NCBI RefSeq assembly: GCF_024868665.1
Contig: NC_079912.1
Location: 14,200,948 to 14,264,947, forward strand
Direction of reading: 5' to 3'
DNA from: Triplophysa rosa
Taxonomy: Eukaryota; Chordata; Actinopteri; Cypriniformes; Nemacheilidae
Length of the DNA stretch: 64,000 nucleotides
Shown: piece by piece, positions 1 to 9,259 of the stretch
Numbering within the stretch: position 1 is the stretch's first letter
Layout: the number at the start of each line of letters is the position of its first letter
Position numbers and translations under genes: made by a program
The notes under the pieces: model-generated
The model's database searches: none
Told to the model about the DNA's origin: nothing
The model's input: the letters and a program-made list of their open reading frames with translations, nothing else

Positions 1-124
1 CTGAAATGGCACTGTCAGGATGTTGAGGTGAGACAGCGTTTTGAAGATCCCAATGTGGACATTTTTCCTTGCCATAAATGGATTCAGAGCAAAGACGGCT
101 GTGTTGAGCTTCGGAACAATAAAG
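1..124 (+). CDS. Lipoxygenase exon 2 (3' part)
   Basis: Reads in frame 1 from the window edge as LKWHCQDVEV, then VDIFPCHKWIQ and ELRNNKG. This is the end of the PLAT/C2-like domain, where FPCYxW is the family motif. It ends in phase 1 at AAAG before a GTGAGG donor. The upstream part of this exon and exon 1 lie outside the window. Confidence 0.88.
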
Positions 125-234
125 GTGAGGCGTTCCTATTTTCAGGAAGAAAACCCCCAAAATATTCAGTTTATGTACACTCTAGAGACATCACATCCTC
201 ATTTGTTAGAAAATCTTTCTTATAAAATCCTTAG

Positions 235-316
235 TGTGTCTGAGAAAGGAGGAGACATTGGCAATCCTAACAGCTCACAGGGAGAAGGCTCTTAAGAACA
301 AACAGGAGTATATCAG
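235..316 (+). CDS. Lipoxygenase exon 3
   Basis: 82 bases, the standard length of this ALOX exon, bounded by CTTAG and GTACAC. In phase with exon 2 it reads VCLRKEETLAILTAHREKAL and then KNKQEYIR. The HR-K-L-xxQxxY pattern is the conserved linker between the PLAT domain and the catalytic domain. Confidence 0.88.
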
Positions 317-356
317 GTACACCGTTTTCTTTGTGTTTGTTCGCCACTCTTATTTA

Positions 357-1472
357 TTAAAGGAGTAGTTCACCTCAGAGTGAAAAATCTGGCATCATTT
401 ACTTACCTTCTTGTCATTTTAAACCTGCATGACTTTCTTTCTTCTGCAGAACACAAAAGAAGATATTTTGAAGAAGAATGTTGGTAACCAAAACTCATTG
501 GGCCCCATTCCCTTGTATTTTATGGACACAAAACCAGTGCAAGTCAAGTGGGACCAACGGTTTTCTTTTACCAACATTCTTCAAAATGTATTCTTTTGTG
601 TTCTGCATGCAGAAGAAAGAAAGTCGTAAACACCTGATGGTATCTCTGCTTTATTGTTCAAATCCTGTGCAGAGGAACTAACTGTGGCATGGAGCCCCAC
701 CTTTTAATTCAGAAATCGAAGATGTTTAATGTGGATTCCTTTTTAATTAAGTGGTATTTGTCTTTCTTGACCAATCAGACTCAACAGGTTAGAGTCAATC
801 ACACTTTATCCGAGTTGAAAAGTACTAGCACATGTGTCCCACAGGGATGTGTAAGCTCCCCGATCCTTTTTACATTGTATAACGAGTGTTCAAGTTTGGA
901 GCACAATAATTTGATAGTGAAATTCTCAGATGACACAGCGATAGGCTACTTATTCTTCATGCGGTTGTTTTATCAGGCGGTTATAGAGAGCATAATCAGA
1001 TATGGTATTACGGTTTGGTAACCTTACAGTTCAGGTAAAAGCTAAGCTGGTGCACTTGGTAAAAATAGTGATGAAGGCCACAGGGAGAAGAGACTAATTC
1101 CCTTGATCGGTTTGAACAGTCTGTTCTCAGAGAAGCATATAAAATCTTAGCTTATCCACTGCATGTATTGCCTACTGAGTATGAGTTACTACCTTCTGGA
1201 AGAAGGTACAGATTCCCAATGTGTAGGTATAATCATTTTAGATGTCTTTTATATATTTCAATCAGAATGTTAAATGATGAACAAGTGTTGTTATTTTTTT
1301 TTGTATTGTTGAATTTGTTGGTTATGTTTTTAAAGTTTTTGTCAATGTAAACACCTTGAATCCAACACAAATTTCCCCTTTGGGAGACAATAAAGTGTAT
1401 TTCATTTCATTTAATAAAGGTTTGAAAAGTCAAGAGGACGATGGTGAGTTTGAAGGTGAACTACTCCTTTAA
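357..1472. mobile_element. Palindromic MITE interrupted by a LINE fragment
   Basis: Left end TTAAAGGAGTAGTTCACC at 357 and right end GGTGAACTACTCCTTTAA near 1455-1472 are inverted repeats. The inner arms (CTTTCTTCTGCAGAACAC and its complement near 600-630) are also present. A LINE remnant splits the right arm. The unit sits in the intron between lipoxygenase exons 3 and 4. This palindromic family recurs at least six more times in the window. Confidence 0.75.
640..1420 (+). mobile_element. L2/jockey-like LINE 3' fragment with reverse transcriptase remnant
   Basis: The 689-1021 frame reads LSFLTNQTQQVRVN, CVPQGCVSSPILFTLY and IVKFSDDTAIGYL. These are the PQG and F/YADD blocks of non-LTR reverse transcriptase, with FADD here as FSDD. 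Around 1168 a second frame reads LPTEYELLPSGRRYRFP, typical of the C-terminal tail of this LINE group. The 3' end is TTTCCCCTTTGGGAGACAAT. Stops and frameshifts make it inactive. Confidence 0.8.
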
Positions 1473-1660
1473 AGCGATATTTCAGGCAAAATTCAAAATT
1501 TCCCCATGTTTTACTCACCCTCAAGGCATCCTAAACGAGTATGATTTTCTTCTGGAAGAACAATGCAGTCATTGCTATAATCCCAAGTATCATTTTACTT
1601 CCAAGCGGTAGAATGCGAGTGGATGATAGTTGGCTTTTTGAAGGTCCAAAAAGTGCATCC

Positions 1661-1746
1661 ATCGATCAGAGAACGGCTCGACACGGCTATGTGGTCTTTA
1701 CAAAGGTCTTCTGACGCAAGAAGTGTCGAGCCGTTCTCTGATCGAT
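1661..1746. repeat. 24-bp perfect inverted repeat (hairpin)
   Basis: Arms 1661-1684 and 1723-1746 are exact reverse complements, starting ATCGATCAGAGAACGGCTCG, with a 38-base loop. It lies in the lipoxygenase intron before exon 4, next to a MITE-like stretch. It is probably part of a palindromic transposon. Confidence 0.75.
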
Positions 1747-1814
1747 TTTGATTCAGTAGTGAAACATCCCTTTAAACCAGTTTTCTCACAGGTCATAAGA
1801 ATGTTTGTCTGTAG

Positions 1815-1936
1815 GTTTGCCACATTTATTGACGGCGTCATTCGTTGTGTGGACATGCCCAGTTTGGCAGCTCTAGGCCCCAACCTGACTCACATTCGTC
1901 AAAGATATGGTTTACTGTTCTTAAACAACAAGACTA
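1815..1936 (+). CDS. Lipoxygenase exon 4
   Basis: Follows a TCTGTAG acceptor. Reads FATFIDGVIRCVDMPSLAAL, then GPNLTHIRQRYGLLFLNNKT, aligning with the family block W-x-PG-P-x-DLPxxxxF...NYxK. The usual length is 123 bases. The best donor (A|GTTATT) gives 122 and shifts the phase, which the next acceptor compensates. A second possible donor at 1955 would add six codons. The acceptor is well supported and the donor less so. Confidence 0.75.
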
Positions 1937-2009
1937 GTTATTTACTATGGATTAGTTCTTAGCTGAATTTGACAATGGAATATTGTGCTTCACTTGTCTG
2001 ACAGTCCAG

Positions 2010-2120
2010 GCAACAATGTGCACTATCTAGAAGGTTTTACTGAAAGAGGAACATCTTGGAATAGTCTACAAGAACTTGAGACGTTCTTCCTGTTCAATGG
2101 AAGGGAGAACACGGTTGCGA
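2010..2120 (+). CDS. Lipoxygenase exon 5
   Basis: Acceptor GTCCAG and donor GTATGA. Reads NNVHYLEGFTERGTSWNSLQ, then ELETFFLFNGRENTVA. It joins the next exon to give VAKYVQAHWKEDAFFGYQ, a strong family match. At 111 bases it is longer than the usual 104 or 107. Exons 4 and 5 together are six bases longer than the 123+104 arrangement, so frame is kept. Confidence 0.8.
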
Positions 2121-2259
2121 GTATGAACAAATACATTACGTCAAATAAATAACCACAATATCTTTTTGTAATTTGCAAACGGTACCTCTTCTTAAAAAAT
2201 TGCTCTCAGCTGTGTTTTTGTTTTAGTTTGATAGTTTCTTGTCATTTATTCACTTGCAG

Positions 2260-2432
2260 AATATGTTCAGGCCCATTGGAAAGAGGATGCATTCTTTGGA
2301 TATCAATGCCTCAATGGCTCAAATCCGCTGTGTGTCAAACAGATCCGCAGCCTGCCACCCAACCTCGCTGTCACTTCAAAGATGGTCAGATCTTTTTTGC
2401 CGGAGGGGTCTTCCCTGAAGCATGAGATGGAG
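2260..2432 (+). CDS. Lipoxygenase exon 6
   Basis: 173 bases between TTGCAG and GTGTGT. Reads HWKEDAFFGYQCLNGSNPLC, then VKQIRSLPPNLAVTSKMV. The W-x-ED-x-FGYQ-LNG-NP motif is among the most recognisable in animal lipoxygenases and belongs to the start of the catalytic domain. Confidence 0.95.
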
Positions 2433-2513
2433 GTGTGTTCGTGTGCACGTGTGATATACTATGAGGCATTTGCATTTGTCTAACTGTAATTGTTATTGTT
2501 GCATATATTACAG

Positions 2514-2657
2514 AAAGGACGTGTTTATCTTCTGGATTATGAGATTCTGGATCAGTTGCCTGCCAATACTGTCAATGGCAAGCAGACGTACTTGACTGCT
2601 CCTTTATGTCTGCTGTATTACAACCAAAACGAAGAACTAAAGCCAATTGCCATACAG
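2514..2657 (+). CDS. Lipoxygenase exon 7
   Basis: 144 bases, phase 0 on both sides, between TTACAG and GTATGG. Reads KGRVYLLDYEILDQLPANTV, then TAPLCLLYYNQNEELKPIAI. The 'LLDYEILD-x-PAN' and 'APLCLLY' blocks are standard for this exon. Confidence 0.95.
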
Positions 2658-3075
2658 GTATGGGTTTATAGTTTGCTTGCCCCTTTGGTTATTAGAATAT
2701 AGAGTCACATTTGCAAAGTCGACCTGTTCTGTGGTGTGAAATGATACGGGGCTGGACAAGTACTGCAACTGCAATGAAATGTCAATAGGTGCAATTTGTA
2801 AGCTGTAGCAAAAAGAAAATGTACTATACACATTTTTTATAGCTTTAAAAAGGGGAAAGATAGATAAAGTCAAGAAGGATTCAGGATCAAATAAGTGGCA
2901 TAGCCACAGGTGTGCCGGTGCCACCCACAGTGACATTTTTATGTCTATTAAATAAAAAAATATTTCATGTTGTTTATTCTCTCCCTTGCTTACTTCAGCT
3001 TTAATCCTCCTAGTAACATGGCCTGGTAAACTACAAGCTATCAGTACTGTTTAGCATGTTGCCAAAATATGAAAT

Positions 3076-3124
3076 GCGCTTTGGATAAAAGCTTCTGCCA
3101 AATGAATGAAAATGTAATGTAATG
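3076..3124 (+). repeat. L2-type SINE/LINE 3' tail
   Basis: CGCTTTGGATAAAAGCTTCT followed by GCCAAATGAATG and a TGTAATG run is the conserved 3' tail shared by many fish SINEs and their partner LINEs. No clear tRNA-like head is visible upstream. Confidence 0.6.
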
Positions 3125-4349
3125 ACACGGCAAGTCCTTTAACTGTTAGTCATGCAGCTGCGATCCTCTGGCAGGAACTGCTTCTTTAGTTGTGCTAAAT
3201 ATGTTTTATATATAATCTGATATTTTTCTACATTTAGTGTCACTCTGCCCATAAATCCCTGCCTTTGAACGATGTTTTAGTTATTGTAGTCATGTAGGTC
3301 AATTGTCCAGGAGAAAGGACATCCAGTAGGCTAAAATAATGAATAATGGATGCAGATCATAGGGTGCGCAACATCCATATTCAGTTCTGGTTCGTGGATT
3401 AAGGTTAAAACAAATGTTTTGTAGACATTTTTTGCATTTGTACTGGAAATTGTGGCAACCCTAACTGCACACATTAAGCTTGTACCTGTGGGTTCCGTAA
3501 TAAATATTAAGTAGCCAGTCAAAACTGCACACTCTTCTCACTCGCAATACGACTGCCATAGCTATAGTGGCTCACCGGAAGTCTAAACACAGCCCAAAGA
3601 TGGCGGCGACCACATTTACTTCAAAAATAAGGTGGATAGACTTGAAGTGGAAGGTCCTGAATTTACAGTATTTTTGCAACTGCTCACACGTTTCGACTCA
3701 TTTAGACTTTCCCCCAATATGTTTACTGCGTGTTTTGATCACATTGCCTTATACAAGCTTTCCTTTGGAGCACTTGTTTTCAGTTGTGCATTTAGACGTT
3801 TCGCATCAGAAATGAGTGATGAAAGCACCAAATTTCCAAATAAAAACCCTTAATTATCCAAAAAAGTTTTTATGCTTGAAATTGGTGGGTTTAATGTTCG
3901 CTACGTCAGAATTTATTTGGCAAATGAGTTTCCATTTCAGGCGAGCCTAGATTTACACATCAGTTTCACACCCACTCAATTCTGTAACGTTAGTGATGCG
4001 CAGTGTGGGTTTTTTTGCACATTCATCTGACAATAAATTAGGCACACCCAGCTTTTCAGATGCACACTCAGTCTATTTTCTGGCTACGCTTTTGGTGTGA
4101 AGCAAAATAAGTCAGTACTTTTGCAGTATCTTGAAAAGATAATAATTATAATAGTAATTTGCAAGACCTGCATAACAAGTTACAATTATTTAGGCATTTG
4201 TTTGAGGTCATAAAGTACTATAAATCAAAAACTGACACTAAAGAATGCTTTAAGGCCATAGGGTTTACGCAAATATGAGCTAGAATTTAAATTATAGCTT
4301 CACTTCAATTGGAGTTTCACACAAATGTTTTTACTAGTTACTAGAACGC

Positions 4350-4553
4350 AAGTCAAGATATTTTAATGAAAGTTTGTAACAAAGCCGTTTGGGGTCACCA
4401 TTGACTTCAATAGTAGGACAAAAGACTACTATGAGAGTCAATGGTGACCCAAAACAGTTTATTTACAAACTTTTATTAAAATATCTTCATTTGTGTTCAG
4501 CACAACGAAGAAATGTATACAGGTCAGTAACAACTGAAGGGTGAGCAAATGAT
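4350..4553. repeat. Palindromic MITE, internally truncated
   Basis: The arms TTTGGGGTCACCATTGACTT and its complement GAGTCAATGGTGACCCAAA surround a short centre. The right part (ATATCTTCATTTGTGTTCAG ... GGGTGAGCAAATGATG) belongs to the palindromic family also seen at 357, 19334, 27937, 31421, 36160 and 37345. Confidence 0.65.
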
Positions 4554-4580
4554 GATAGCATCCTTAAATGGACTTAAATT

Positions 4581-4652
4581 TCCTAATTTAACTAAGGCTT
4601 AGTCCTGGTTTAAGCTAAGCCTTTGTCTGTTAAACCGGGCCTAAATCTCTCC
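4581..4652. repeat. Fragment of a common fish MITE
   Basis: ACTAAGGCTTAGTCCTGGTT and TTAAACCGGGCCTAAAT resemble the ends of the element found nearly complete at 51753-51936. Only one end is present here. Confidence 0.45.
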
Positions 4653-4774
4653 TGATATGTATTTTTTAATACTGAAATCAATTCTTAAATGTAAATTGTG
4701 AAATACAATCCTAACTCTTGAGCATGAAATGAATCTTTACTAAAATCAACAAACAAATAATTATCTCATTTTAG

Positions 4775-4978
4775 CTTCAACAGGTTCGTGGTCCACAGAA
4801 CCCCGTTTTCTTGCCTTCTGATTCTGCAGCGGATTGGTTGTTAGCAAAGATGTGGGTGCGTAATTCAGATTTTGTAGTCCATCAAGTGCTTTCCCACCTC
4901 TTGCGGACTCATTTGGTAGGGGAGGTGTTTTGTACCGCCACACTCAGACAACTGCCAGAGATTCATCCACTGTACCAG
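4775..4978 (+). CDS. Lipoxygenase exon 8 (first two iron ligands)
   Basis: 204 bases, the canonical length, between TTTTAG and GTACCT. Contains [38 protein letters not shown] and [11 protein letters not shown]. By family alignment the iron-binding His codons are CAC at 4895-4897 and CAT at 4910-4912, both intact. Confidence 0.96.
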
Positions 4979-5103
4979 GTACCTTAAGCCATCTCACGAA
5001 ACAACGAAGCAGAACAAATTACTTCTATAGAGAGTTCATCACAACTCAGTAATTATGACCTAGACCATGGATACTTTGAATTCCCTTTCTTTTGTTTATT
5101 TAG

Positions 5104-5190
5104 CTCATTATGCCAAATATTCAGACTACTCTTCAGATCAACATTCATGCTAGAGCAACTCTTCTGGCCAAAGATGGTGTTTTTGACAAG
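5104..5190 (+). CDS. Lipoxygenase exon 9
   Basis: 87 bases, the canonical length. Reads LIMPNIQTTLQINIHARATL, then LAKDGVFDK, matching the family block H-x-R-x-T-x-x-IN-x-x-AR...GxFDK. The donor GTTCTT is weaker than its neighbours but still GT. Confidence 0.93.
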
Positions 5191-5275
5191 GTTCTTTTAA
5201 TGTATATTGAGAAAGTTATTGAATCCATTTATTCTTAGGAGTTAGTTAACAAATTCTGTTTTCTTCTCTCTGAAG

Positions 5276-5445
5276 TCTATTTCTTGTGGTATGGATGCAG
5301 TGAAGCTGCTGTTTGCTCGAGGAACTCAACACCTGCGCTATAGCTCAATGTGTGTGCCAGATGACCTGAGATTCCGTGGAGTGGATACACTCCCCATCTG
5401 CTATTACGCACAAGATGCTAACAGGGTGTGGGCTGCTCTACACAG
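5276..5445 (+). CDS. Lipoxygenase exon 10
   Basis: 170 bases. Reads SISCGMDAVKLLFARGTQHL, RYSSMCVPDDLRFRGV, then LPICYYAQDANRVWAALH. 'CVPDDLR-RGV' and 'YYAQDA-x-x-WxAL' are forms I associate with fish ALOX proteins. Confidence 0.95.
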
Positions 5446-5564
5446 GTGCAGTACATTAGGAAGACTGACAACATGGTTGCATATTTTTGTGTTATGAATG
5501 AGACATTGATGTATGTTTAATGTGAAGTGTGTGAAGTGAATACATGATTTGCATTTGCATACAG

Positions 5565-5686
5565 GTTTGTTGAGGGCTGGAGTCGGTTGTATTACTGTAA
5601 TGATGAGGACGTCCAGCAGGACTGTGAGCTGCAGAGCTGGATTAGAGAGATCTTCATGGAGGGCTTCCTTGGTCTTAGTCAAATAG
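5565..5686 (+). CDS. Lipoxygenase exon 11
   Basis: 122 bases between ACAG and GTTGAC. Reads FVEGWSRLYYCNDEDVQQDC, then ELQSWIREIFMEGFLGLSQI. The YY-x-x-D-x-VQ-D-ELQ-WI-EI pattern is conserved in the family. Confidence 0.94.
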
Positions 5687-5939
5687 GTTGACACCCTAAA
5701 CACACAACACACAATCAATAACACAACTGTCAAAAAAACATTTTGTTCTAAGCGACAAAACATCTAATGCTTGTAAATCTAACCAGGTTTATTGTTAAAA
5801 TGTCATCTACACCAAAGATGTAGCACACAGCGATGCCATGGAAGAACGATTTTTGTTTCCCCAAAGAACCAGTCAGTCAGTACAGTGGTTTTATTCATTG
5901 TTGAGAATCATTGCTTTTCTTCCATGTCATATTCTCCAG

Positions 5940-6040
5940 GAATTCCACAGTCATTTCAGACTATTGCTGAAATGTGCAAGTTTGTCACCATGGTGGTCTT
6001 CACCTGCTCTGCGCTTCACTCAGCTGTGAACTTCTCTCAG
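5940..6040 (+). CDS. Lipoxygenase exon 12 (third and fourth iron ligands)
   Basis: 101 bases, the canonical length. Reads GIPQSFQTIAEMCKFVTMVV, then FTCSALHSAVNFSQ. H and N of the H-x-x-x-N pair (residues 473 and 477 of the partial protein) coordinate iron in the family. The exon ends CAG|GCATGT, so its donor is GC rather than GT. No nearby GT keeps the conserved ending. Confidence 0.93.
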
Positions 6041-6189
6041 GCATGTTCAGTGTTCATGAATAGTATAATTGCCCTTTTAAGAGACCTAACACTCCCAAGT
6101 ACTACCTAACTAATGTACAGAATAACAGTATATCTTATTTAGATTCAGTTATCATGTGTTTATCTTTCCCCATTCATCTCAACATTTAG

Positions 6190-6360
6190 CTGGATTAAAA
6201 CCTTTGGATACCAAACACTCCAGCAGCTCTGGTACGCCCTCCTCCTCAGACCAAAGGCCTTATAACTGAGGATGAGCTTGTGTCCTTCCTTCCTGGAGTG
6301 AATTCCTCTTGTCACATCCTTCGTATCTTGAGTCAGCTCTCACAACATGCCATTGACTAT
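6190..6360 (+). pseudogene. Lipoxygenase exon 13 with in-frame TAA
   Basis: 171 bases, exactly the usual length, between TTTAG and GTAAGT. In phase 0 the first codons are CTG GAT TAA AAC CTT TGG ATA CCA. This gives L-D-stop-N-L-W-I-P where homologues carry an aromatic residue (F or W) at the third place. Downstream frame is intact: IPNTPAALVRPPPQTKGLIT, then SQLSQHAIDY. Using AG sites further inside the exon would delete the WIPN motif and bring in another stop, so they do not rescue it. Confidence 0.9.
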
Positions 6361-6556
6361 GTAAGTGGTAGTTGACTGGACTGTGTGAACTATACACTGT
6401 ATCTACTGGATTGTTATTATATATTTGTCTATATATTATTTGTATGTTCACATAATACAGCTGTAGACAGTTTGAGGCCCTTTGGATTTGTCAACATACA
6501 TGATTGTGGTGTACTGTGCATGTGTAGTGCTTATCTAGATTTTCCCTCCTCTGTAG

Positions 6557-6736
6557 GTGCCCCTGTGCCACTATAAGGAGTGGTACTTCCGCAGTGGCGC
6601 CACCCTCAGGCTTGTGGAGAAAGTACAGAAGGAGTTGAAGAATATAGCAAGAGACATCACAAAAAGAAACAAACAGCTGAAGTTACCCTACACTTATCTG
6701 TCCCCAGATTATATTGAAAACAATTTGGCTATCTGA
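6557..6736 (+). CDS. Lipoxygenase exon 14 (C-terminal Ile ligand)
   Basis: Follows TCTGTAG. Reads VPLCHYKEWYFRSGATLRLV, DITKRNKQLKLPYTYLSPDY and IENNLAI, then TGA at 6734-6736. The terminal Ile carboxylate is the fifth iron ligand in lipoxygenases, so the reading frame is kept to the last residue despite the upstream stop. Confidence 0.95.
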   Translation: MPLCHYKEWYFRSGATLRLVEKVQKELKNIARDITKRNKQLKLPYTYLSPDYIENNLAI

Positions 6737-7329
6737 GTATAAGAAATCAAGCAGTTTTTTCTTCTTCTTTAGAAGCAGTATCATTGTGGAGATTAACGGG
6801 TTTTCTGGATTTTAGAAATATCATAAGTAAACATTACATAAACCATGTGTAGTGTTTATTTTTATGTACCACTGTATTTGCTTTTTAAATGTTGTAGTAC
6901 GTGTGAATCAACCAATAAATGCATTATTACGTTTAAAATGTATTAGTACATATAACGCAATTTATAGAAAAAGTCGGATAAATTTTTGTTTAGGCAAGGG
7001 TAATGCAAAAAGGTATTTTAAAACGAACCACAATAACATTCAAACCGAATTCATGTATTTGTCACAGAAACAAAGGACACGCGCACCCTCTAGTGTGCAA
7101 TCAATGCTAGTGTCATGTCAAATAAAAGTTCAAATGGGCATCCAAAGAGTGTGCTGGAAACTACTCAGACTCTCCAATAAACAACCACAAATCGTACACC
7201 TTTCTTATTAATAAGTGAGTCCTTTATTCAAAATCCTGTTGTTTGTGAATTATTACATGTTATGTCGGGATGGTTTTGTACAAGGTAAAATGTGTTGCAC
7301 TGGTTTAATATATTATATTCCCCTGCTTG
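6737..7329 (+). other. Lipoxygenase 3' UTR and downstream spacer
   Basis: AT-rich sequence with a candidate poly(A) signal AATAAA at 6914-6919, about 180 bases after the stop codon. The two open frames here (6852-7211 and 7215-7469) have no recognisable motif and look like chance. Confidence 0.5.
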
Positions 7330-8056
7330 TACACTCAAAAAAAGATTTTTGCTGCTTGTTCAATTTACTTAACTTGCTTAATCAACACAACTTTTGGAAA
7401 ATTTGGTCACAACATGATTTTTTTATGTTTATTCATATAACTGAATCCATTCATGTTGGGACAACATAAAGGAGTTGTGATGTATTAACATAAAACAGTT
7501 ACAATTGGGCAGAGGACTTATATTTCCCAGCATGCTTTGCGTAGAACTGAGAGTTATTTTCTTAAATAAGGGTTATTTTATGCGTTTTTCAGTAAAAAGA
7601 AACACTTGTTAGTGTTTAATATTCATTTATTTTTTAAGGTTTTGAAGAGATTGTTATTTTTTGAGTTTTGTGGTTACCATTGTTCAGAAAAGCGTTGCCT
7701 TTGGTTAGGTCGTGGGCGGTTACAATCCTTTATTTGCATTTCTGAGCATATTCTTATTAAAGTTAAATGAAGTGATGTCTAATTAATGTTAAAAACGTAT
7801 AATATAAACAATGTTCTTGAGTGCTTTCATAAAATAATTTAATCGATAAAATAGTTTTTTATATTGGTTTTATGTAAAATATGTATGTGACACAAATTAA
7901 TTTAATCAAGACTACTAAAAAAATAAAGTTCATACTACAAGACTATAAAGAATCGTTTCAAACAAATTACATTTTGTTGGAGAAATGTAATTCAATTTCG
8001 TGGAAAAGTTTTCCTTCATTTAATTAAGTTCGTTCAACAACTTTTTTTTGAGTGTA
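7330..8056. mobile_element. TA-flanked non-autonomous DNA transposon
   Basis: Terminal inverted repeats CACTCAAAAAAAG (from 7332) and its complement (ending 8054) are flanked by TA on both sides. That fits a TA target duplication, as for Tc1/mariner-type elements. The interior is AT-rich with no coding frame. A smaller TA-flanked element with CACTG ends lies at 31575-31795. Confidence 0.7.
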
Positions 8057-8910
8057 TGCTTCATTTTATTTACAAGGAATCATTTGTGTGCGTGTCCAGT
8101 GAGAAGAGGGAACACAGAAGGATGTTTGATCGTTTGAAATGATCCCACCGTTGAGTGTTGATGATACACTGACATTGTTTTTAGGATGTGCAAAGTCTAC
8201 AAGGCCCCCTAAACTTTTATTTACTTTATAAAAGCATAGCAATTTGTTCAACTGACCTCGAGCTGGGCTTCTGTCAAAAGCAACTCCCGCCTTCTTTCAT
8301 TTGATTGGACAATAATGCTCGCCTCGGGTTCCTTCATTCGATTGGCCATCTCAATTAGATTGATGAGTTCTTGTTGAATGCTGAGGTAGATCAGATCTGA
8401 GATCAGTCATAAGCGTTTTCTATAATATTGGCAGCAGTTCATTCAGTTTGTCCTGTTATTCACGACTTTATTGACACACCATGGAAAAATTACCGAGGGT
8501 ATAAGCCGTATACAAGTGCATTCCCTGCACTACACAAGTGGGTATACAATATCGACTGATGGTATACCATCGACTACACCACTGGTTTCTGGTGATTAAA
8601 GCGTATTTGGTTGCTTTCCTATAATATGAAGTGTACTATTCAATGTACTGTGTCCTACTCCTATTTACTTTTACTCCTTGCTGTTCTTAACTGGTCATAA
8701 GAAAAAAAGAGCAAAGAAGGATGTGAAAGTAGGCCTACTACTTTAGATGTTTTCAAAAAAGAAAAGTCGCAAAAATCCAAGGTTTCATTGGTTTCACATG
8801 TGTGTGCAAATGGAGAGCCTTCTTTTAACAACTACAGTTTATATTACTTAATAAATAAAAAAAGCATCATACACAAAGAGGAAAAAACGTATTAGTTCAT
8901 TTTTCATGTT

Positions 8911-9058
8911 TTATCATAAAACGTGTCAGCACTGTTCCAACTTGTGACTTTTGCCCAGCCAAAATCAGATAAACTGAACTTTATTCTTTATTTAGTTTAG
9001 TTAAAGGATAAAGAGGAACGTTTAGCTGTGGATATTCAAGCGGTCAATACTCCATACT
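8911..9058. repeat. Diverged duplicate, copy 1
   Basis: Shares long blocks with 30381-30552 in the same orientation: TTATCATAAAACG-GTCAGCACTGT, AGTTAAAGGATAAA and GGATATTCAAGC-GTCAATACTCC. No inverted ends or tail are visible. Could be an old repeat or a segment duplicated within the locus. Confidence 0.6.
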
Positions 9059-9199
9059 GTCACTAGATGACAGTAAAATACAGTACTATGGTAACTGCAT
9101 CCTTATAATTTTGCTCACATCATTTTACAGGATCATGAAAAGGCATTGCAGTTGTGATATAAATGGAGGTATTTTTGTAAATTGCTGTTATATTTTGAC

Positions 9200-9207
9200 C
9201 TCTCTCT

Positions 9208-9256
<49 letters not shown>
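9200..9256. repeat. (CT)n microsatellite
   Basis: About 57 bases of CT with two CCC interruptions. The open frame through it (9111-9389) is made of Leu-Ser repeats and is not a gene. Confidence 0.95.

Positions 9257-9259
<3 letters not shown>

Larger units (their letters stand above)
2658..4774. other. Large lipoxygenase intron with repeat debris
   Basis: This 2.1-kb intron is the largest in the locus. Apart from the SINE tail near 3076 and the MITE near 4350, both listed separately, I see no coding block. The short open frames at 3331-3522 (-) and 3567-3853 (+) show no family motif. Confidence 0.5.
1..6736 (+). pseudogene. Arachidonate-type lipoxygenase gene (ALOX family), 5' partial, with premature stop
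   Basis: Lipoxygenases add molecular oxygen to polyunsaturated fatty acids at a non-haem iron centre. I place thirteen exons: 1-124, 235-316, 1815-1936, 2010-2120, 2260-2432, 2514-2657, 4775-4978, 5104-5190, 5276-5445, 5565-5686, 5940-6040, 6190-6360 and 6557-6736. They total 1791 bases, which is 597 codons including the final TGA. The usual length is about 670 residues; the missing part is exon 1 and the start of exon 2, left of the window. Visible landmarks are [33 protein letters not shown] (two His ligands, residues 293 and 298 of the partial protein), CSALHSAVNF (His473 and Asn477) and a C-terminal Ile596. Exon lengths and phases match the ALOX gene plan. Residue 483 is TAA (6196-6198), so the product would lose 114 residues including the Ile ligand. 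Family assignment is very secure. The paralogue (12-, 15B- or E3-like) is not resolved. Pseudogene status is inference and could be an assembly error. Confidence 0.93.

Noticed and set aside
41..295. 84-residue frame at the window start
   Set aside because: Wrong frame across exon 2 of the lipoxygenase and its intron.
5404..5763. 119-residue minus-strand frame
   Set aside because: Antisense of lipoxygenase exons 10 and 11 and the intron between them.
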